From NCBI RefSeq assembly GCF_006442545.2, contig NZ_CP083952.1, positions 1,054,001 to 1,118,000 of the forward strand: 64,000 nucleotides of DNA, written 5' to 3'. This document shows, in pieces, positions 44,584 through 53,621 of this stretch. Position 1 is the stretch's first letter. Each line of letters starts with the position of its first letter. The stretch is from Mesorhizobium sp. B2-1-8 (GTDB lineage: Bacteria > Pseudomonadota > Alphaproteobacteria > Rhizobiales > Rhizobiaceae). A program made the translations under genes and the position numbers. The notes under the pieces are model-generated. The model was given only the letters and a program-made list of their open reading frames with translations, was not told the DNA's origin and did not search any database.

Positions 44584-45048
44584 TCAGGCCGGGACTTTGG
44601 CCTTTCGGCCTTTGCCCTTGGCAGGCGGGGGGGCGACGGCCTTGCGGCCGAGCCCGATCGACTTCGCCAGTTCCGAGCGCGAAGCGGCGTAGTTGGGGGC
44701 AACCATCGGATAGTCCGACGGCAGGCCCCATTTGGCGCGGTAGGCATCCGGCGACAGGCCGAAATGCACGCCGAGGTGACGCTTCAGCGATTTGAACTTC
44801 TTGCCGTCCTCGAGGCAGATGATGAAATCCGGCGTCACCGACTTCTTCGGGTTGACGGCCGGGACCAGCGGTGCCGCCACCGGAGCGACCGGCTGGCCGA
44901 GCCCACTGATCGAGGCGCTGACGCTGGCGATCAGTTCGGGAAGGCCGGACGCGGGCAGGCGATTCTTCTCGACATAAGCCGATACGATATGGGCGGTCAG
45001 TTCGAGAAGGTCGAGGGCCTTGCTGGCGTGGCTGTTTTCGTCGGTCAA
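44584..45048 (-). CDS. mucR: MucR/Ros-type transcriptional regulator
   Basis: Heterochromatin-like global repressor of exopolysaccharide, motility and symbiosis genes in rhizobia. The 154-residue protein ends in the prokaryotic zinc-finger region CLEDGKKFKSLKRHLGVHFG. Cys78, His91 and His95 are in place but the second Cys of the classical C2H2 set is Asp81. N-terminal helices (LDLLELTAHIVSAYVEKN) mediate oligomers. TTG at 45048 is chosen because GGAGG lies seven bases upstream. The 207-base upstream gap is AT-rich, as expected for autoregulation. Confidence 0.88.
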   Translation of the reverse strand: MTDENSHASKALDLLELTAHIVSAYVEKNRLPASGLPELIASVSASISGLGQPVAPVAAPLVPAVNPKKSVTPDFIICLEDGKKFKSLKRHLGVHFGLSPDAYRAKWGLPSDYPMVAPNYAASRSELAKSIGLGRKAVAPPPAKGKGRKAKVPA

Positions 45049-45255
45049 TCTATTTCCTCCATCCATGGCGCATGACCTCGAAAATGGGGCCGTTTTCAAA
45101 AAGGATGATGCGCAAAATTAAAGTGCGTCGTCTTTGTGCGTCGCGCGCGACGCGATGTAGTGGGGCTGACTTCCTAGTCGGCAAACCTGCACAATGCAAT
45201 CTATCGGCGCGACATCACACGCCATTTTGAACAACTATACTAAACTGTAATAATA

Positions 45256-45960
45256 TCAGACGATCAGGGCCTTGTCGCGCCACAGACGAAATCCGCCTTC
45301 GAAAGCGCGTGTGTTGTCACCGCGCCTGCAGTTGGCGGGCAATTCGTCGAGCTTGTCGACATTGCCGCCGCCGATGACGACATAGTCTGGCTGCAGGGCG
45401 GCGCGCAGCCGGTTGACGACGTCGAAGACATGACCGCGCCACTTCTTCTTGCCGCGCTTTTCCAGGCCGCGTTCGCCGACATAATCCTCGAAACTCTGGC
45501 CTTTTCTATAGGGGAGATGGGCGAGTTCCATCGGCTGGCCGACATTATCGAGGATCATCGCCGCACCGAGGCCGGTTCCGAGGCCGAGGAACAGCATGCG
45601 CCCGCCCTCATAGCTGCCGAGGGCCTGCATCAGCGCGTCGTTGACCACCTTGACCGGCTTGCCGAACTCAGCGGTGAAATCGAAGCCGACCCAGCCCTTG
45701 CCGAGATTCATCGGGTCGAGCACCGGCTTGTTGTGACGCACCGGGCCCGGATAACCCATCGAGATGACGTCATAGGACAGTCCCTCGGCGAGCTTTTTCA
45801 CCTTGTCGATCATCTGCCGTGGCGTCAGGTCAGGCCCGGAATCCGTCCGGCGCTCGGTGCCACCGTCGCTGGTCAGGATCTTAACGTGCGACCCGCCAAT
45901 GTCGATCGAAAGGACGACCTGCCCGGTATCCGACGCAGCCTGCTTAATCACCTTGGCCAT
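45256..45960 (-). CDS. ppgK: ROK-family glucokinase, polyphosphate type
   Basis: Phosphorylates glucose with polyphosphate (and perhaps ATP). The 234-residue ROK-type kinase has VLSIDIGGSHVKILTSDGG (phosphate-1), VISMGYPGPVRH, VVNDALMQALGSYEGG and FLGLGTGLGAAMI. It lacks the usual ROK zinc CxCGxxGC motif, in line with polyphosphate glucokinases. ATG 45960 is chosen because GGAGGGG precedes it. It points the same way as zwf-gnd-GH15 but is cut off from them by an IS110 element. Confidence 0.8.
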   Translation of the reverse strand: MAKVIKQAASDTGQVVLSIDIGGSHVKILTSDGGTERRTDSGPDLTPRQMIDKVKKLAEGLSYDVISMGYPGPVRHNKPVLDPMNLGKGWVGFDFTAEFGKPVKVVNDALMQALGSYEGGRMLFLGLGTGLGAAMILDNVGQPMELAHLPYRKGQSFEDYVGERGLEKRGKKKWRGHVFDVVNRLRAALQPDYVVIGGGNVDKLDELPANCRRGDNTRAFEGGFRLWRDKALIV

Positions 45961-46020
45961 CTGGTCCCCTCCGCTCATCAGGCAACCTCACGATTGCGTT
46001 GAATCAGTTTAGGAGCTGAT

Positions 46021-46241
46021 TGGGCGTTGGTCCCGCGCCACCGTGACGACTGCCTATGTCGCTTGCCCGATGAGGGCCCGCATGAGACTTGCAGCGTTTC
46101 GGTGGCCGAGAGCCACAGACGGGCTACAGGAAGATGCGCCACAGACACTTCGACCAAGATGGGTCCAGAGCGCCGATTGATGAGCAACCCGTGAGGGCTC
46201 CCGGCACCGGGCACCATACTCCAGTTCAGTGAGGTGCATCC
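46021..46241 (+). ncRNA. Candidate IS110 bridge/seek RNA region
   Basis: IS110 elements encode a structured guide RNA in the non-coding stretch before the transposase that pairs with donor and target DNA. This 220-base GC-rich stretch is the only place for it here. No fold or guide loops were assigned by eye, so the call rests on family knowledge and position. Confidence 0.35.
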
Positions 46242-47453
46242 ATGACCATTTTCGTCGGACTCGACTGGGGCGGCTCGAGCCATGCCGTCTGTGTCGTCGA
46301 CGCCGCCGGTAAGGTCCTCGACCATTTTGTCGTGGCCCATGACCGCGATGGGCTTGCCGATCTCGTCGCGCGTTTGCGACGGCATGGGCCACCCGGCGAG
46401 ACGCCGATCGCCATCGAACGGCCTAGCGGGTTGCTCGTCGACGCGCTGGTCGATGCCGGCTTCGTCGTCACGCCGGTCCATCCCAATGTCGTCAAGGCGT
46501 GCCGGCCGCGCTATCGCGCCGTCGCCGCCAAGAGCGATCCTGGTGACGCCTACATCCTTGCCGACATCCTGCGCACCGACGGGCACCGGCTGACCCCGCT
46601 CAAGCCGCAATCCGATGCCATCAAGGCACTGCGCGCGCTGGTGCGTGGCCGTGACGATCTCGTCGCCACAAGACTCGTCCTCGCCAACCAGCTGCGCGCC
46701 TTGCTCGAAAGCTTCTGGCCTGGCGCCGCCGGTTTGTTCGCCGACATCGCAAGCCCGATCGCACTGGCCTTCCTCCAGCGCTATCCCACACCCGAAAGCG
46801 CCAGCCGCTTGGGTGAGAAGCGCATGGCTGCCTTCCTTGCCCAGAACCAGTATTGCGGCCGGCGTAGTGTTGCCGATGTGCTCGGCCGGCTGCGCGCGGC
46901 TCCCGCCACAATGGCCGCTGAAGCTGAGGCCGACGCCAAGGGTGAACTCGTACGTGCCATCGCCGTTACTCTCGAAAGCCTCGTCGCCCAGATCGGCAAG
47001 CTCTCCAGCCGCATCGAACATGCCGTTGCCGAACTGCCCGAAGGAAAGATCGTCATGTCCTTTCCGCGCGCCGGAAAGATCTGCGCTGCACAGATCACCG
47101 CCGAGCTGGGCGACGTGCGGGACCGCTTCCAGAGCCAGGAACACCTGGCCGCCGAGGCCGGCGTCGCACCAGTCACCTACCAGAGCGGTAAATCCCGCGC
47201 CGTTACATGGCGATGGGCCTGCAACAAGCGACTGCGCGCGGCGCTCACCTGCTTCGCCGACAACTCCCGCCATGCCAGCCCCTGGGCTGCCAAGGTCTAT
47301 CACGACGCCAGAGAGCGAGGATGCAGACACCCTCATGCCGTTCGCATCCTCGCCAGAGCCTGGCTCAGAATCCTCTGGCGCGCATGGCAGGACGGCACAT
47401 CCTACGACCCCAACAAACACCCCGCCGCTAGCTTCTTGCTCACAACAGGTTGA
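46242..47453 (+). CDS. IS110-family transposase
   Basis: A 403-residue RNA-guided recombinase. The N-terminal RuvC-like DEDD domain shows VGLDWGGSSHAVCVVD, AIERPSG and SDPGDAYILADILR. A coiled-coil follows. The C-terminal Transposase_20 domain holds FPRAGKICAAQITAELGD and GVAPVTYQSGKSRAVTWRW, whose serine is the candidate nucleophile. The frame is full length and undamaged, so the element may be active. It is oriented against the flanking genes. Confidence 0.93.
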   Translation: MTIFVGLDWGGSSHAVCVVDAAGKVLDHFVVAHDRDGLADLVARLRRHGPPGETPIAIERPSGLLVDALVDAGFVVTPVHPNVVKACRPRYRAVAAKSDPGDAYILADILRTDGHRLTPLKPQSDAIKALRALVRGRDDLVATRLVLANQLRALLESFWPGAAGLFADIASPIALAFLQRYPTPESASRLGEKRMAAFLAQNQYCGRRSVADVLGRLRAAPATMAAEAEADAKGELVRAIAVTLESLVAQIGKLSSRIEHAVAELPEGKIVMSFPRAGKICAAQITAELGDVRDRFQSQEHLAAEAGVAPVTYQSGKSRAVTWRWACNKRLRAALTCFADNSRHASPWAAKVYHDARERGCRHPHAVRILARAWLRILWRAWQDGTSYDPNKHPAASFLLTTG

Positions 47454-47464
47454 CACAGGAAGTC

Positions 47465-48841
47465 TCATGCCACCGGGTCGATCCAGCCATTGGGCGGTCC
47501 GAAGCCGGCCATGGCGTCCATCGGCCCCCATGTCTTCGGCTCGTAAAGATGCGGCGGCGTGGTATCGCCGAGCACCGGACCGACGATGCGCCAGGCCAGT
47601 TCGGCCGCGTCCTGGCGGGTGAAGAGCTGGCCATTGCCGTTCATGGCGTCGCCGATCAGCCGTTCATAGGGCGGCATGTCGCCCTTCGAATCGTCGAGGG
47701 CGGCGAGTTCCACCTGCTCGCCGATCATGTCGTCGCCGGGCGCCTTGCGCTGGGCGCCGATGGCGATCATCACCTGAGGGTCGATGCGGAAACGGACGTA
47801 ATTCTGGTCGGCGGGCTTGATCGGATCGAAGACGTCGAGAGGCGGCCGCTTCAGCCGCACCACCACCTCGGTGACATGCACCGGCATGTTCTTGCCGGCG
47901 CGGATGAAGAACGGCACGTCCTGCCAGCGCCAGGTGTCGACGAAGAAGCGCACCGCCGCGAAGGTTTCGACCGGCGAGTTCGGCGCCACGCCGGGCTCGG
48001 CGAGATAGCCGGCAAACTGGCCGCGCACGACATCCTTTTTTGTCAATGTCCGGATGGCGCGCAGCACCTGCACCTTCTCGTCGATCAAATCGTCGGCGGA
48101 GCGGCCGACCGGCGGCTCCATGGCCAGGAGCAGCAGGATGTTGAGCAGATGGTTCTCGATGACGTCCCTGATGCAGCCGACATCGTCATAGAAGCGGCCA
48201 CGCCCTTCGATGCCGAAATCCTCGGCCATGGTGATCTGGACGCTCTCGACGTAATTGCGGTTCCAGATCGGCTCGAGCAGGGAATTGGCGAAGCGGAAAT
48301 AAAGCAGGTTCTGGATCGCTTCCTTGCCGAGATAGTGGTCGATGCGGAAGATCGACTGTTCGTCGAACACCAGGTGCAGCACCCGGTTCAGCCAGCGCGC
48401 CGATTGCAGATCGTGGCCGAATGGCTTTTCCACCATCAGCCGCGCGCCATGCGCGGTGCCCGACTGCTCCAGCCCTTGCACGACAGTCTCGAACATGGTC
48501 GGCGGCACCGCCATGTAGTGCAGCGGCCGCTGGGCGCTGCCAAGTGCCGTCTTCAGCTTCTCGAAAGTGGCCGGATCGCGGTAGTCGCCGCTGACATAGC
48601 GCAGCAGCGACGCCAGCTTGGCGAACACCTTCTCGTCGATCTTGCCGAGCGCGTCGACGATGCCGTCGCGGGCGCGGTCCTGCAATTGCTTCAAATCCCA
48701 GGCGTCGAAGGCGACGCCGATCACCGGTTCGGTGAGCGTGCCCTTGGCGACCATCTGGTAAAGCGCTGGAAATATCTTCTTGTGGGCGAGGTCGCCGGTC
48801 GCTCCGAAGAGCACCAGCGTGTCGGACCGTTCCTGGCTCAT
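47465..48841 (-). CDS. zwf: Glucose-6-phosphate 1-dehydrogenase
   Basis: First enzyme of the oxidative pentose phosphate and Entner-Doudoroff routes, making NADPH. The 458-residue protein shows [20 protein letters not shown], the phosphate/catalytic block [15 protein letters not shown], and [17 protein letters not shown]. The start at 48841 (MSQERS) has GGGGAG upstream; a longer frame extends into the gnd gap. It follows gnd by 22 bases. Its stop codon lies at the edge of the IS110 element, so the 3' untranslated region has been displaced. Confidence 0.95.
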   Translation of the reverse strand: MSQERSDTLVLFGATGDLAHKKIFPALYQMVAKGTLTEPVIGVAFDAWDLKQLQDRARDGIVDALGKIDEKVFAKLASLLRYVSGDYRDPATFEKLKTALGSAQRPLHYMAVPPTMFETVVQGLEQSGTAHGARLMVEKPFGHDLQSARWLNRVLHLVFDEQSIFRIDHYLGKEAIQNLLYFRFANSLLEPIWNRNYVESVQITMAEDFGIEGRGRFYDDVGCIRDVIENHLLNILLLLAMEPPVGRSADDLIDEKVQVLRAIRTLTKKDVVRGQFAGYLAEPGVAPNSPVETFAAVRFFVDTWRWQDVPFFIRAGKNMPVHVTEVVVRLKRPPLDVFDPIKPADQNYVRFRIDPQVMIAIGAQRKAPGDDMIGEQVELAALDDSKGDMPPYERLIGDAMNGNGQLFTRQDAAELAWRIVGPVLGDTTPPHLYEPKTWGPMDAMAGFGPPNGWIDPVA

Positions 48842-48863
48842 GCGTGCGTCTCCCCTGTCGCCG

Positions 48864-49880
48864 TCACTTGCCGTCCTTCGGTTTTTCGATGTGGCCGCCG
48901 AAGGCATAGCGCATGGCGGACAACAGCTTGTCGGAGAATTCGGATTCGCCTTGCGAGGAGAAGCGGTCGAACAGGGCCGAGGACAGGACCGGCGCCGGCA
49001 CGCCGGTGTCGATCGCCGCCTTGAGCGTCCAGCGACCCTCGCCGGAATCCGAGACCCGGCCGCCGAATTGCGCCAGGCCCGGATCGCTCTTCAGCGCGCC
49101 GGCGGTGAGATCGAGCAGCCAGGAGCCGATGACGCTGCCATGCCGCCACACCTCGGCCACCTGCGGAAGGTCGACATCGAACTGGTAGTATTGCGGGTTC
49201 TCAAGCGGGCTTGTCTCGGCGTCCGCCGTCCGTTGCCGTTTGCCGGCATTGGCCGACTTCAGGATGTTCATGCCTTCGGCATAGGCGGCCATGACGCCGT
49301 ATTCGATGCCGTTGTGCACCATCTTGACGAAGTGGCCGGCGCCGCTCGGTCCGCAATGCAGGTAGCCATAGGGCGCCGTGCCCGCGGTCTTGTCCGGGGT
49401 AGGCGCGCCGGTATCGAGACCAGGCGCCAGCGTGGCAAAGACCGAATCGAGATGTTGCACCGCCACGTCGGGGCCGCCGATCATCAGGCAGTAGCCGCGT
49501 TCCAGCCCCCAGACACCGCCGCTGGTGCCGACATCGACAAGATGGATACCCTTGCCAGCCAGTTTCGCTGCCTCGTCGACGGCGGCGTGATAATAGGAAT
49601 TGCCGCCGTCGATGACGATGTCGCCAGGCTCCATCAGCGCCGCGACCTGATCGATGATCTTGCCGGTGATCGCCGCCGGCAGCATCAGCCACACGCAGCG
49701 CGGCTTGGCGAGCTTGCCGACGAATTCCGCCATCGAAGCCGCCCCCAGCGCGCCGTCGCTGACCAGCGCGGCGACGCTGGCCGGGTTGATGTCGTAGACG
49801 ACGCATTCGTGGCCGTCGCGCATCAGGCGCCGCACCATGTTGGCGCCCATCCGGCCCAGTCCCATCATTCCGATCTGCAT
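48864..49880 (-). CDS. gnd: 6-phosphogluconate dehydrogenase, decarboxylating (short form)
   Basis: Oxidises 6-phosphogluconate to ribulose-5-phosphate. The 338-residue protein is the short NAD-type variant (GndA/YqeC-like) rather than the 470-residue form: [50 protein letters not shown], and the catalytic Lys/Asn in [16 protein letters not shown]. It lies between GH15 (49-base gap) and zwf (22-base gap) in one operon. Confidence 0.93.
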   Translation of the reverse strand: MQIGMMGLGRMGANMVRRLMRDGHECVVYDINPASVAALVSDGALGAASMAEFVGKLAKPRCVWLMLPAAITGKIIDQVAALMEPGDIVIDGGNSYYHAAVDEAAKLAGKGIHLVDVGTSGGVWGLERGYCLMIGGPDVAVQHLDSVFATLAPGLDTGAPTPDKTAGTAPYGYLHCGPSGAGHFVKMVHNGIEYGVMAAYAEGMNILKSANAGKRQRTADAETSPLENPQYYQFDVDLPQVAEVWRHGSVIGSWLLDLTAGALKSDPGLAQFGGRVSDSGEGRWTLKAAIDTGVPAPVLSSALFDRFSSQGESEFSDKLLSAMRYAFGGHIEKPKDGK

Positions 49881-49928
49881 GGTTTCGTCCTGTTTCCTAG
49901 AGATTTGCAGGGTTTGTCGAGGAAAGGT

Positions 49929-52355
49929 CTACTGACTGTCCTGAGCGCCTGACATGACGGAGAAGTCGACATTCTCCCAATCGCCGGTTCCGGGCCAGAA
50001 AAAAGTGAAGATCAGCGTGCGTCCGCTGGGGAGGCCGGCCGTGGGCAGATCGACAAGGTGGATGCCGAAAGCGTTTTCCGCCGTCTGGCTGTCGTGGGCT
50101 GTTGCCCAATTGTCGGCGCTCCAGTGGACTGTGGCTGCCGCCAGAAGCTCGACGCGCAATGTCTTGCCCTCGGGCAGCGTGCGGATCTTGTTGTTGAAGC
50201 GCCATGTCCTGAAGGGCGACACGGTCTTGTCCTCGATGTAGCGCTTCACGCCTTGCGGCGGCATGTCGAAGACGGCGCCGTCGCGCAGGGAGCGCAGCAG
50301 CTTGACATGTTCGGAATGCGCCCAGACCAGCGGCATGGCGCTGCCCGACGGCTTGCCATGCAGCAGCTCGCGGCCCGGAATATCGGCGCCGTCCCAGACC
50401 TGTTCCGGCAGCAGGCCGCCGGTTCCGGCCGAGCGTTCCAGCGTGTCGAGCAGGCTGGCCGCCTTGTCCTTGCGCCCGGCCGCGAGCTCGTAATGGGCGC
50501 GTTCGCCGGCGAGCAGGGGCCAGGGCCGGCCCTGACCGGTGCCGTCGAAAGGCGCGCCATCCTCATGCTCGCCATAGCCGTCGCTGTCATAGCGGTACCA
50601 GAGCGGCCCTTGCGGCAGCTCGCAGCGCAAATGCGCGTCGATGACCTTGATCGTGTCGACGATGCGCGGATCGTCGGCGGCCCTCAGGCCAAAGCGCACC
50701 AGCGCCAGCGCGTCGGGGCTGACGATTTCCTCGGCCGGTCGGTCCGTGTCGCCGGGTGGGCGATTCTTGATCGGCACGTAGCCGTCTTTCGGCGAGCTGG
50801 CATCGGCGCTGTCCGGCGGCGCGATGCGGACGTAGTAGCCGGCGACGCCGGCGGCCTTGCAGATGGCGGTGCCGGTGACATAGGTCCAGCGCTCGACCTG
50901 GTCGTTCCAGCAGTCGGCGGTCTCGCGCAGATAGCTTGCCGCGGCCTGCTTGCCGCAGGCATCGAGCAGGTCGGCCGCGGCCAGCAGTGCGGCTATCTCG
51001 ACGGCCAGCGTGAACGGGCTGTAACCGGCGTCTTCTTCCCAGCGGTCCTCGCCGGTGACGGGTCCATTGCGCACGACATAAGAAGCGGCACTCTCGATCA
51101 TCTGCAGGAAGGTCTTGAGCCTGGCACTCGGCAAGTGGCCAGCGCGATGCAGGGCATCGGCCAGCAGCAGGGGGAAGGCGCATTCGTCCATCTGGATGCC
51201 GGGCCAATAGGCCGTGCCGTCGAGCCAGGCGTTCTGCGGCCAATGGCCGTCCGGCTGCTGAATGGAGCGGAGGTATTCCAGGATCCAAAGGGCCGAAGCG
51301 GCATCGCCGGCGGCGAGAAAGCCGCCCGCCGTTTCGACCAGGTCGCGTGGCCAGACCAGGTGATAGCCCCCGAGATCATCGTCGCCCTTGTCGAACCCCC
51401 ACGGGATCGACAGGCTGGCCACCGCCGCGCCCGGCATGACCGATGACCGGTGGGTGGCCAGCACCGCGGTGGAGACGCGGTAGCCGTTCACTCCCGGCAC
51501 TCCGGGCGTCCGGTCGCGGTCCAGTGGCAGCAGCCCGGCCTGCCATTCGCGCCATTTTTCGACATAGGATTTCGCCGCCGGTTCAAATCCCCGCTTCAGG
51601 CTGGCGAAGGCGTTTTCGGCTGCTTCGTCCGGCGTCGTCCCAAAACCCAGCGCCAGCACGGCTTTTGTGTTGGTGGCGGTGAAGCCGATCTCGCCGGTCA
51701 GCGCGACATTGCCGTCCTCGGCGCGACAGCATGCTGGATCGAGCTTGCCGGCATGGTTCAATTGCTGCCAACCATCGGAGACGCCGACATAGCCGGCCGA
51801 ACAATCCCGCCAGGGCAGCGACGAGGCCAGCGCCAGGCAGGTGCCGCGCCCCGAGGCAAAAAGGACGGGCTTTCCCTGGTATTCGCCGACCCAGGCGGTG
51901 TTGCCCATGCCGGCATTGACCAGATGCGGCGCCAGAAGCGCGTAGACGCGGTAATCGGCCGGAACGCCCTCGAGCGGGGTGAAGGTGATCTCCTGCAGCA
52001 AGGTCGGGCGAGCCGGATCGGCCAGAATGCTCTTCTCGATCCGGTAGGCGCCGTCATCAGCCGTATTGGCCAGCCTGTAGGCGGGCACGCCGTCCTCGAA
52101 CGGCTCGATGCCGTGCGTGGCATCGCGTTTTTCCTCGGAGAAATATCCATCCTTGCCGGTGACGATCAGGCCGAGGTCGCGCGTGCAGGCGCTGTCGACG
52201 CCGGGATAATAGATCTCATTCAGGATGCCGTGGCTGATCGTGAACCAGACAGGGCCGGCCGACGAGAGAGAAGTTCCGACGCCGCTTTTGGCGCTCGACG
52301 TCCAGCGCGCCGGAATTCCCGGGGCTCCAGGGGGAACGATCGGCGTCACCGCCAT
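49929..52355 (-). CDS. Glycoside hydrolase family 15 (glucoamylase-like)
   Basis: Releases glucose from the ends of alpha-glucans or related oligosaccharides. The 808-residue protein has an N-terminal beta-sandwich (WFTISHGILNEIYYPGVD, DLGLIVTGKDGYFSEE), then an (alpha/alpha)6 barrel with QQPDGHWPQNAWLDGTAYWP, IQMDECAFPLLLADAL and the catalytic-base region TGGLLPEQVWDGADIP. No signal peptide is visible, so it is likely cytoplasmic. ATG 52355 has GAGG nine bases upstream; ATG 52370 is the alternative. It heads the gnd-zwf operon and is divergent from a sugar ABC transporter. Confidence 0.9.
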   Translation of the reverse strand: MAVTPIVPPGAPGIPARWTSSAKSGVGTSLSSAGPVWFTISHGILNEIYYPGVDSACTRDLGLIVTGKDGYFSEEKRDATHGIEPFEDGVPAYRLANTADDGAYRIEKSILADPARPTLLQEITFTPLEGVPADYRVYALLAPHLVNAGMGNTAWVGEYQGKPVLFASGRGTCLALASSLPWRDCSAGYVGVSDGWQQLNHAGKLDPACCRAEDGNVALTGEIGFTATNTKAVLALGFGTTPDEAAENAFASLKRGFEPAAKSYVEKWREWQAGLLPLDRDRTPGVPGVNGYRVSTAVLATHRSSVMPGAAVASLSIPWGFDKGDDDLGGYHLVWPRDLVETAGGFLAAGDAASALWILEYLRSIQQPDGHWPQNAWLDGTAYWPGIQMDECAFPLLLADALHRAGHLPSARLKTFLQMIESAASYVVRNGPVTGEDRWEEDAGYSPFTLAVEIAALLAAADLLDACGKQAAASYLRETADCWNDQVERWTYVTGTAICKAAGVAGYYVRIAPPDSADASSPKDGYVPIKNRPPGDTDRPAEEIVSPDALALVRFGLRAADDPRIVDTIKVIDAHLRCELPQGPLWYRYDSDGYGEHEDGAPFDGTGQGRPWPLLAGERAHYELAAGRKDKAASLLDTLERSAGTGGLLPEQVWDGADIPGRELLHGKPSGSAMPLVWAHSEHVKLLRSLRDGAVFDMPPQGVKRYIEDKTVSPFRTWRFNNKIRTLPEGKTLRVELLAAATVHWSADNWATAHDSQTAENAFGIHLVDLPTAGLPSGRTLIFTFFWPGTGDWENVDFSVMSGAQDSQ

Positions 52356-52393
52356 GCTTTTCAGCCTCATGAGCCATGCCTAGCCCATTCACC

Positions 52394-52404
52394 GAAGCGC
52401 TTTC
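52394..52404. promoter_or_regulatory. LacI-like half-palindromic operator candidate
   Basis: GAAGCGCTTTC at 52394-52404 has the core GCGC symmetry of LacI/GalR operators and lies between the divergent GH15 and sugar-binding-protein genes. No LacI gene is in the window, so this is only a candidate. Confidence 0.3.
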
Positions 52405-52559
52405 AATCATTGCACCGCAAGTTGATCGCCGGCCTTTCGCGGATTGCAGTTGACAGCCCGCCGGCCCTGCTGCACTTTTGTCTGATAATAGATAAAAAAC
52501 AGGTACGCAATCGCGACGCTCATCAGTAGCAGACCAGCAACACTCGGGAGGAGTATGAC

Positions 52560-53573
52560 ATGAAGAAACTGTTCGTTCTGGGCACCCTGGCAGCAGTGCT
52601 CGCAGCCGGCACGGCACTCGCCGACACCAGCGGCAAGAAAATCGCATTCTCGAACAATTACGCCGGCAATTCGTGGCGGCAGGCGATGCTCGACAGCTAC
52701 GCCATCGTCACCAAGAAGGCGGTCGACGACAAGATCGTCGCCGCGGCCGATGTCTTCACCACCGCCGACAAGGAGGTGCCGACGCAGGCAGCGCAGGTAC
52801 AAAACCTAATCCTGCAGGGCTATGACGCCATCGTCATCAACGCCGCCTCGCCGGATGCGCTCAACGGCGCCATCAAGCAGGCCTGCGACGCAGGCATCAC
52901 CGTCGTTTCCTTCGACGGCACGGTGACCGAGCCTTGCGCCTACCGCGTGGTCGTCGACTTCAAGGACATGGGCAAGCAGGAAGTCGAGCATATGGCCAAG
53001 TTCCAGCCCAAGGGCGGCAATCTGCTTGAAATCCGGGGCCTGGCCGGAACCTCGATCGACGACGCCATCCATGCCGGCATCCTCGAGGGTGTGGCCGCGC
53101 ATCCCGAGTTCAAGATCGTCGGCTCGGTCACCGGCGACTGGGACCAGACCACAGCGCAGAAAGCGGTCGCGACCATCCTGCCGTCGCTGCCCGACGTCGT
53201 CGGCGTCGTCGACCAGGGCGGCGACGGCTATGGCGCCGCGCAAGCCTTCGCCGCCGCCAACAAGCCGCGGCCGACCATCATCATGGGCAACCGGCAGGAC
53301 GAATTGAAGTGGTGGAAGGAACAGAAGGAGAAGGACGGCTACCAGACCTGGTCGGCCTCGATCGCGCCCGGCGTGTCGACGCTCGCTTTCTGGGTGGCGC
53401 AGCAGGTGCTCGATGGCCGCAAGGACATCCCGCACGACCTGCTGGTGCCGTATCTCGCCTTCACCCAGGACGATTTCGAGGCGGCCCTGCCGAAGATCAA
53501 GGAGGGTGGTGTCGCCACCCACGAATACACGCAGGAAGATGCCATCGCGGCGATCAAAGCCAACATCAAGTGA
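52560..53573 (+). CDS. Sugar ABC transporter, periplasmic binding protein (CUT2)
   Basis: A 337-residue RbsB-like binding protein with a Sec signal (MKKLFVLGTLAAVLAAGTALA). The core shows KKIAFSNNYAGNSWRQAMLD, QVQNLILQGYDAIVINAASP, GITVVSFDGTVTEPCAY and VVGVVDQGGDGYGAAQAF. The sugar cannot be named; ribose- or inositol-like ligands are typical of CUT2. It is first in the ABC operon at 52560-57072. AGGAGT precedes the ATG. Confidence 0.92.
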   Translation: MKKLFVLGTLAAVLAAGTALADTSGKKIAFSNNYAGNSWRQAMLDSYAIVTKKAVDDKIVAAADVFTTADKEVPTQAAQVQNLILQGYDAIVINAASPDALNGAIKQACDAGITVVSFDGTVTEPCAYRVVVDFKDMGKQEVEHMAKFQPKGGNLLEIRGLAGTSIDDAIHAGILEGVAAHPEFKIVGSVTGDWDQTTAQKAVATILPSLPDVVGVVDQGGDGYGAAQAFAAANKPRPTIIMGNRQDELKWWKEQKEKDGYQTWSASIAPGVSTLAFWVAQQVLDGRKDIPHDLLVPYLAFTQDDFEAALPKIKEGGVATHEYTQEDAIAAIKANIK

Positions 53574-53621
53574 ACGTCGCACACGCGTTGCCCGGGCATC
53601 ACTGAGCGGATATCGTTGAGC

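Larger units (their letters stand above)
46021..47464 (+). mobile_element. IS110-family insertion sequence (ends approximate)
   Basis: A transposase gene (46242-47453) with about 220 non-coding bases on its left and a very short right flank (about 11 bases to the zwf stop). This layout is that of the IS110 subgroup, which has no terminal inverted repeats and puts its guide RNA upstream of the transposase. I see no clear inverted repeats or target duplication, so both ends are estimates. It lies between ppgK and zwf, opposite to both. Confidence 0.75.

Noticed and set aside
46021..47464. Terminal inverted repeats or target duplication of the IS element
   Set aside because: None could be found by eye, which agrees with the IS110 family; the ends are therefore only approximate.
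45978..47531. A 517-codon minus-strand frame across the IS110 element
   Set aside because: It is antisense to an intact transposase and extends into zwf; no motif is visible.
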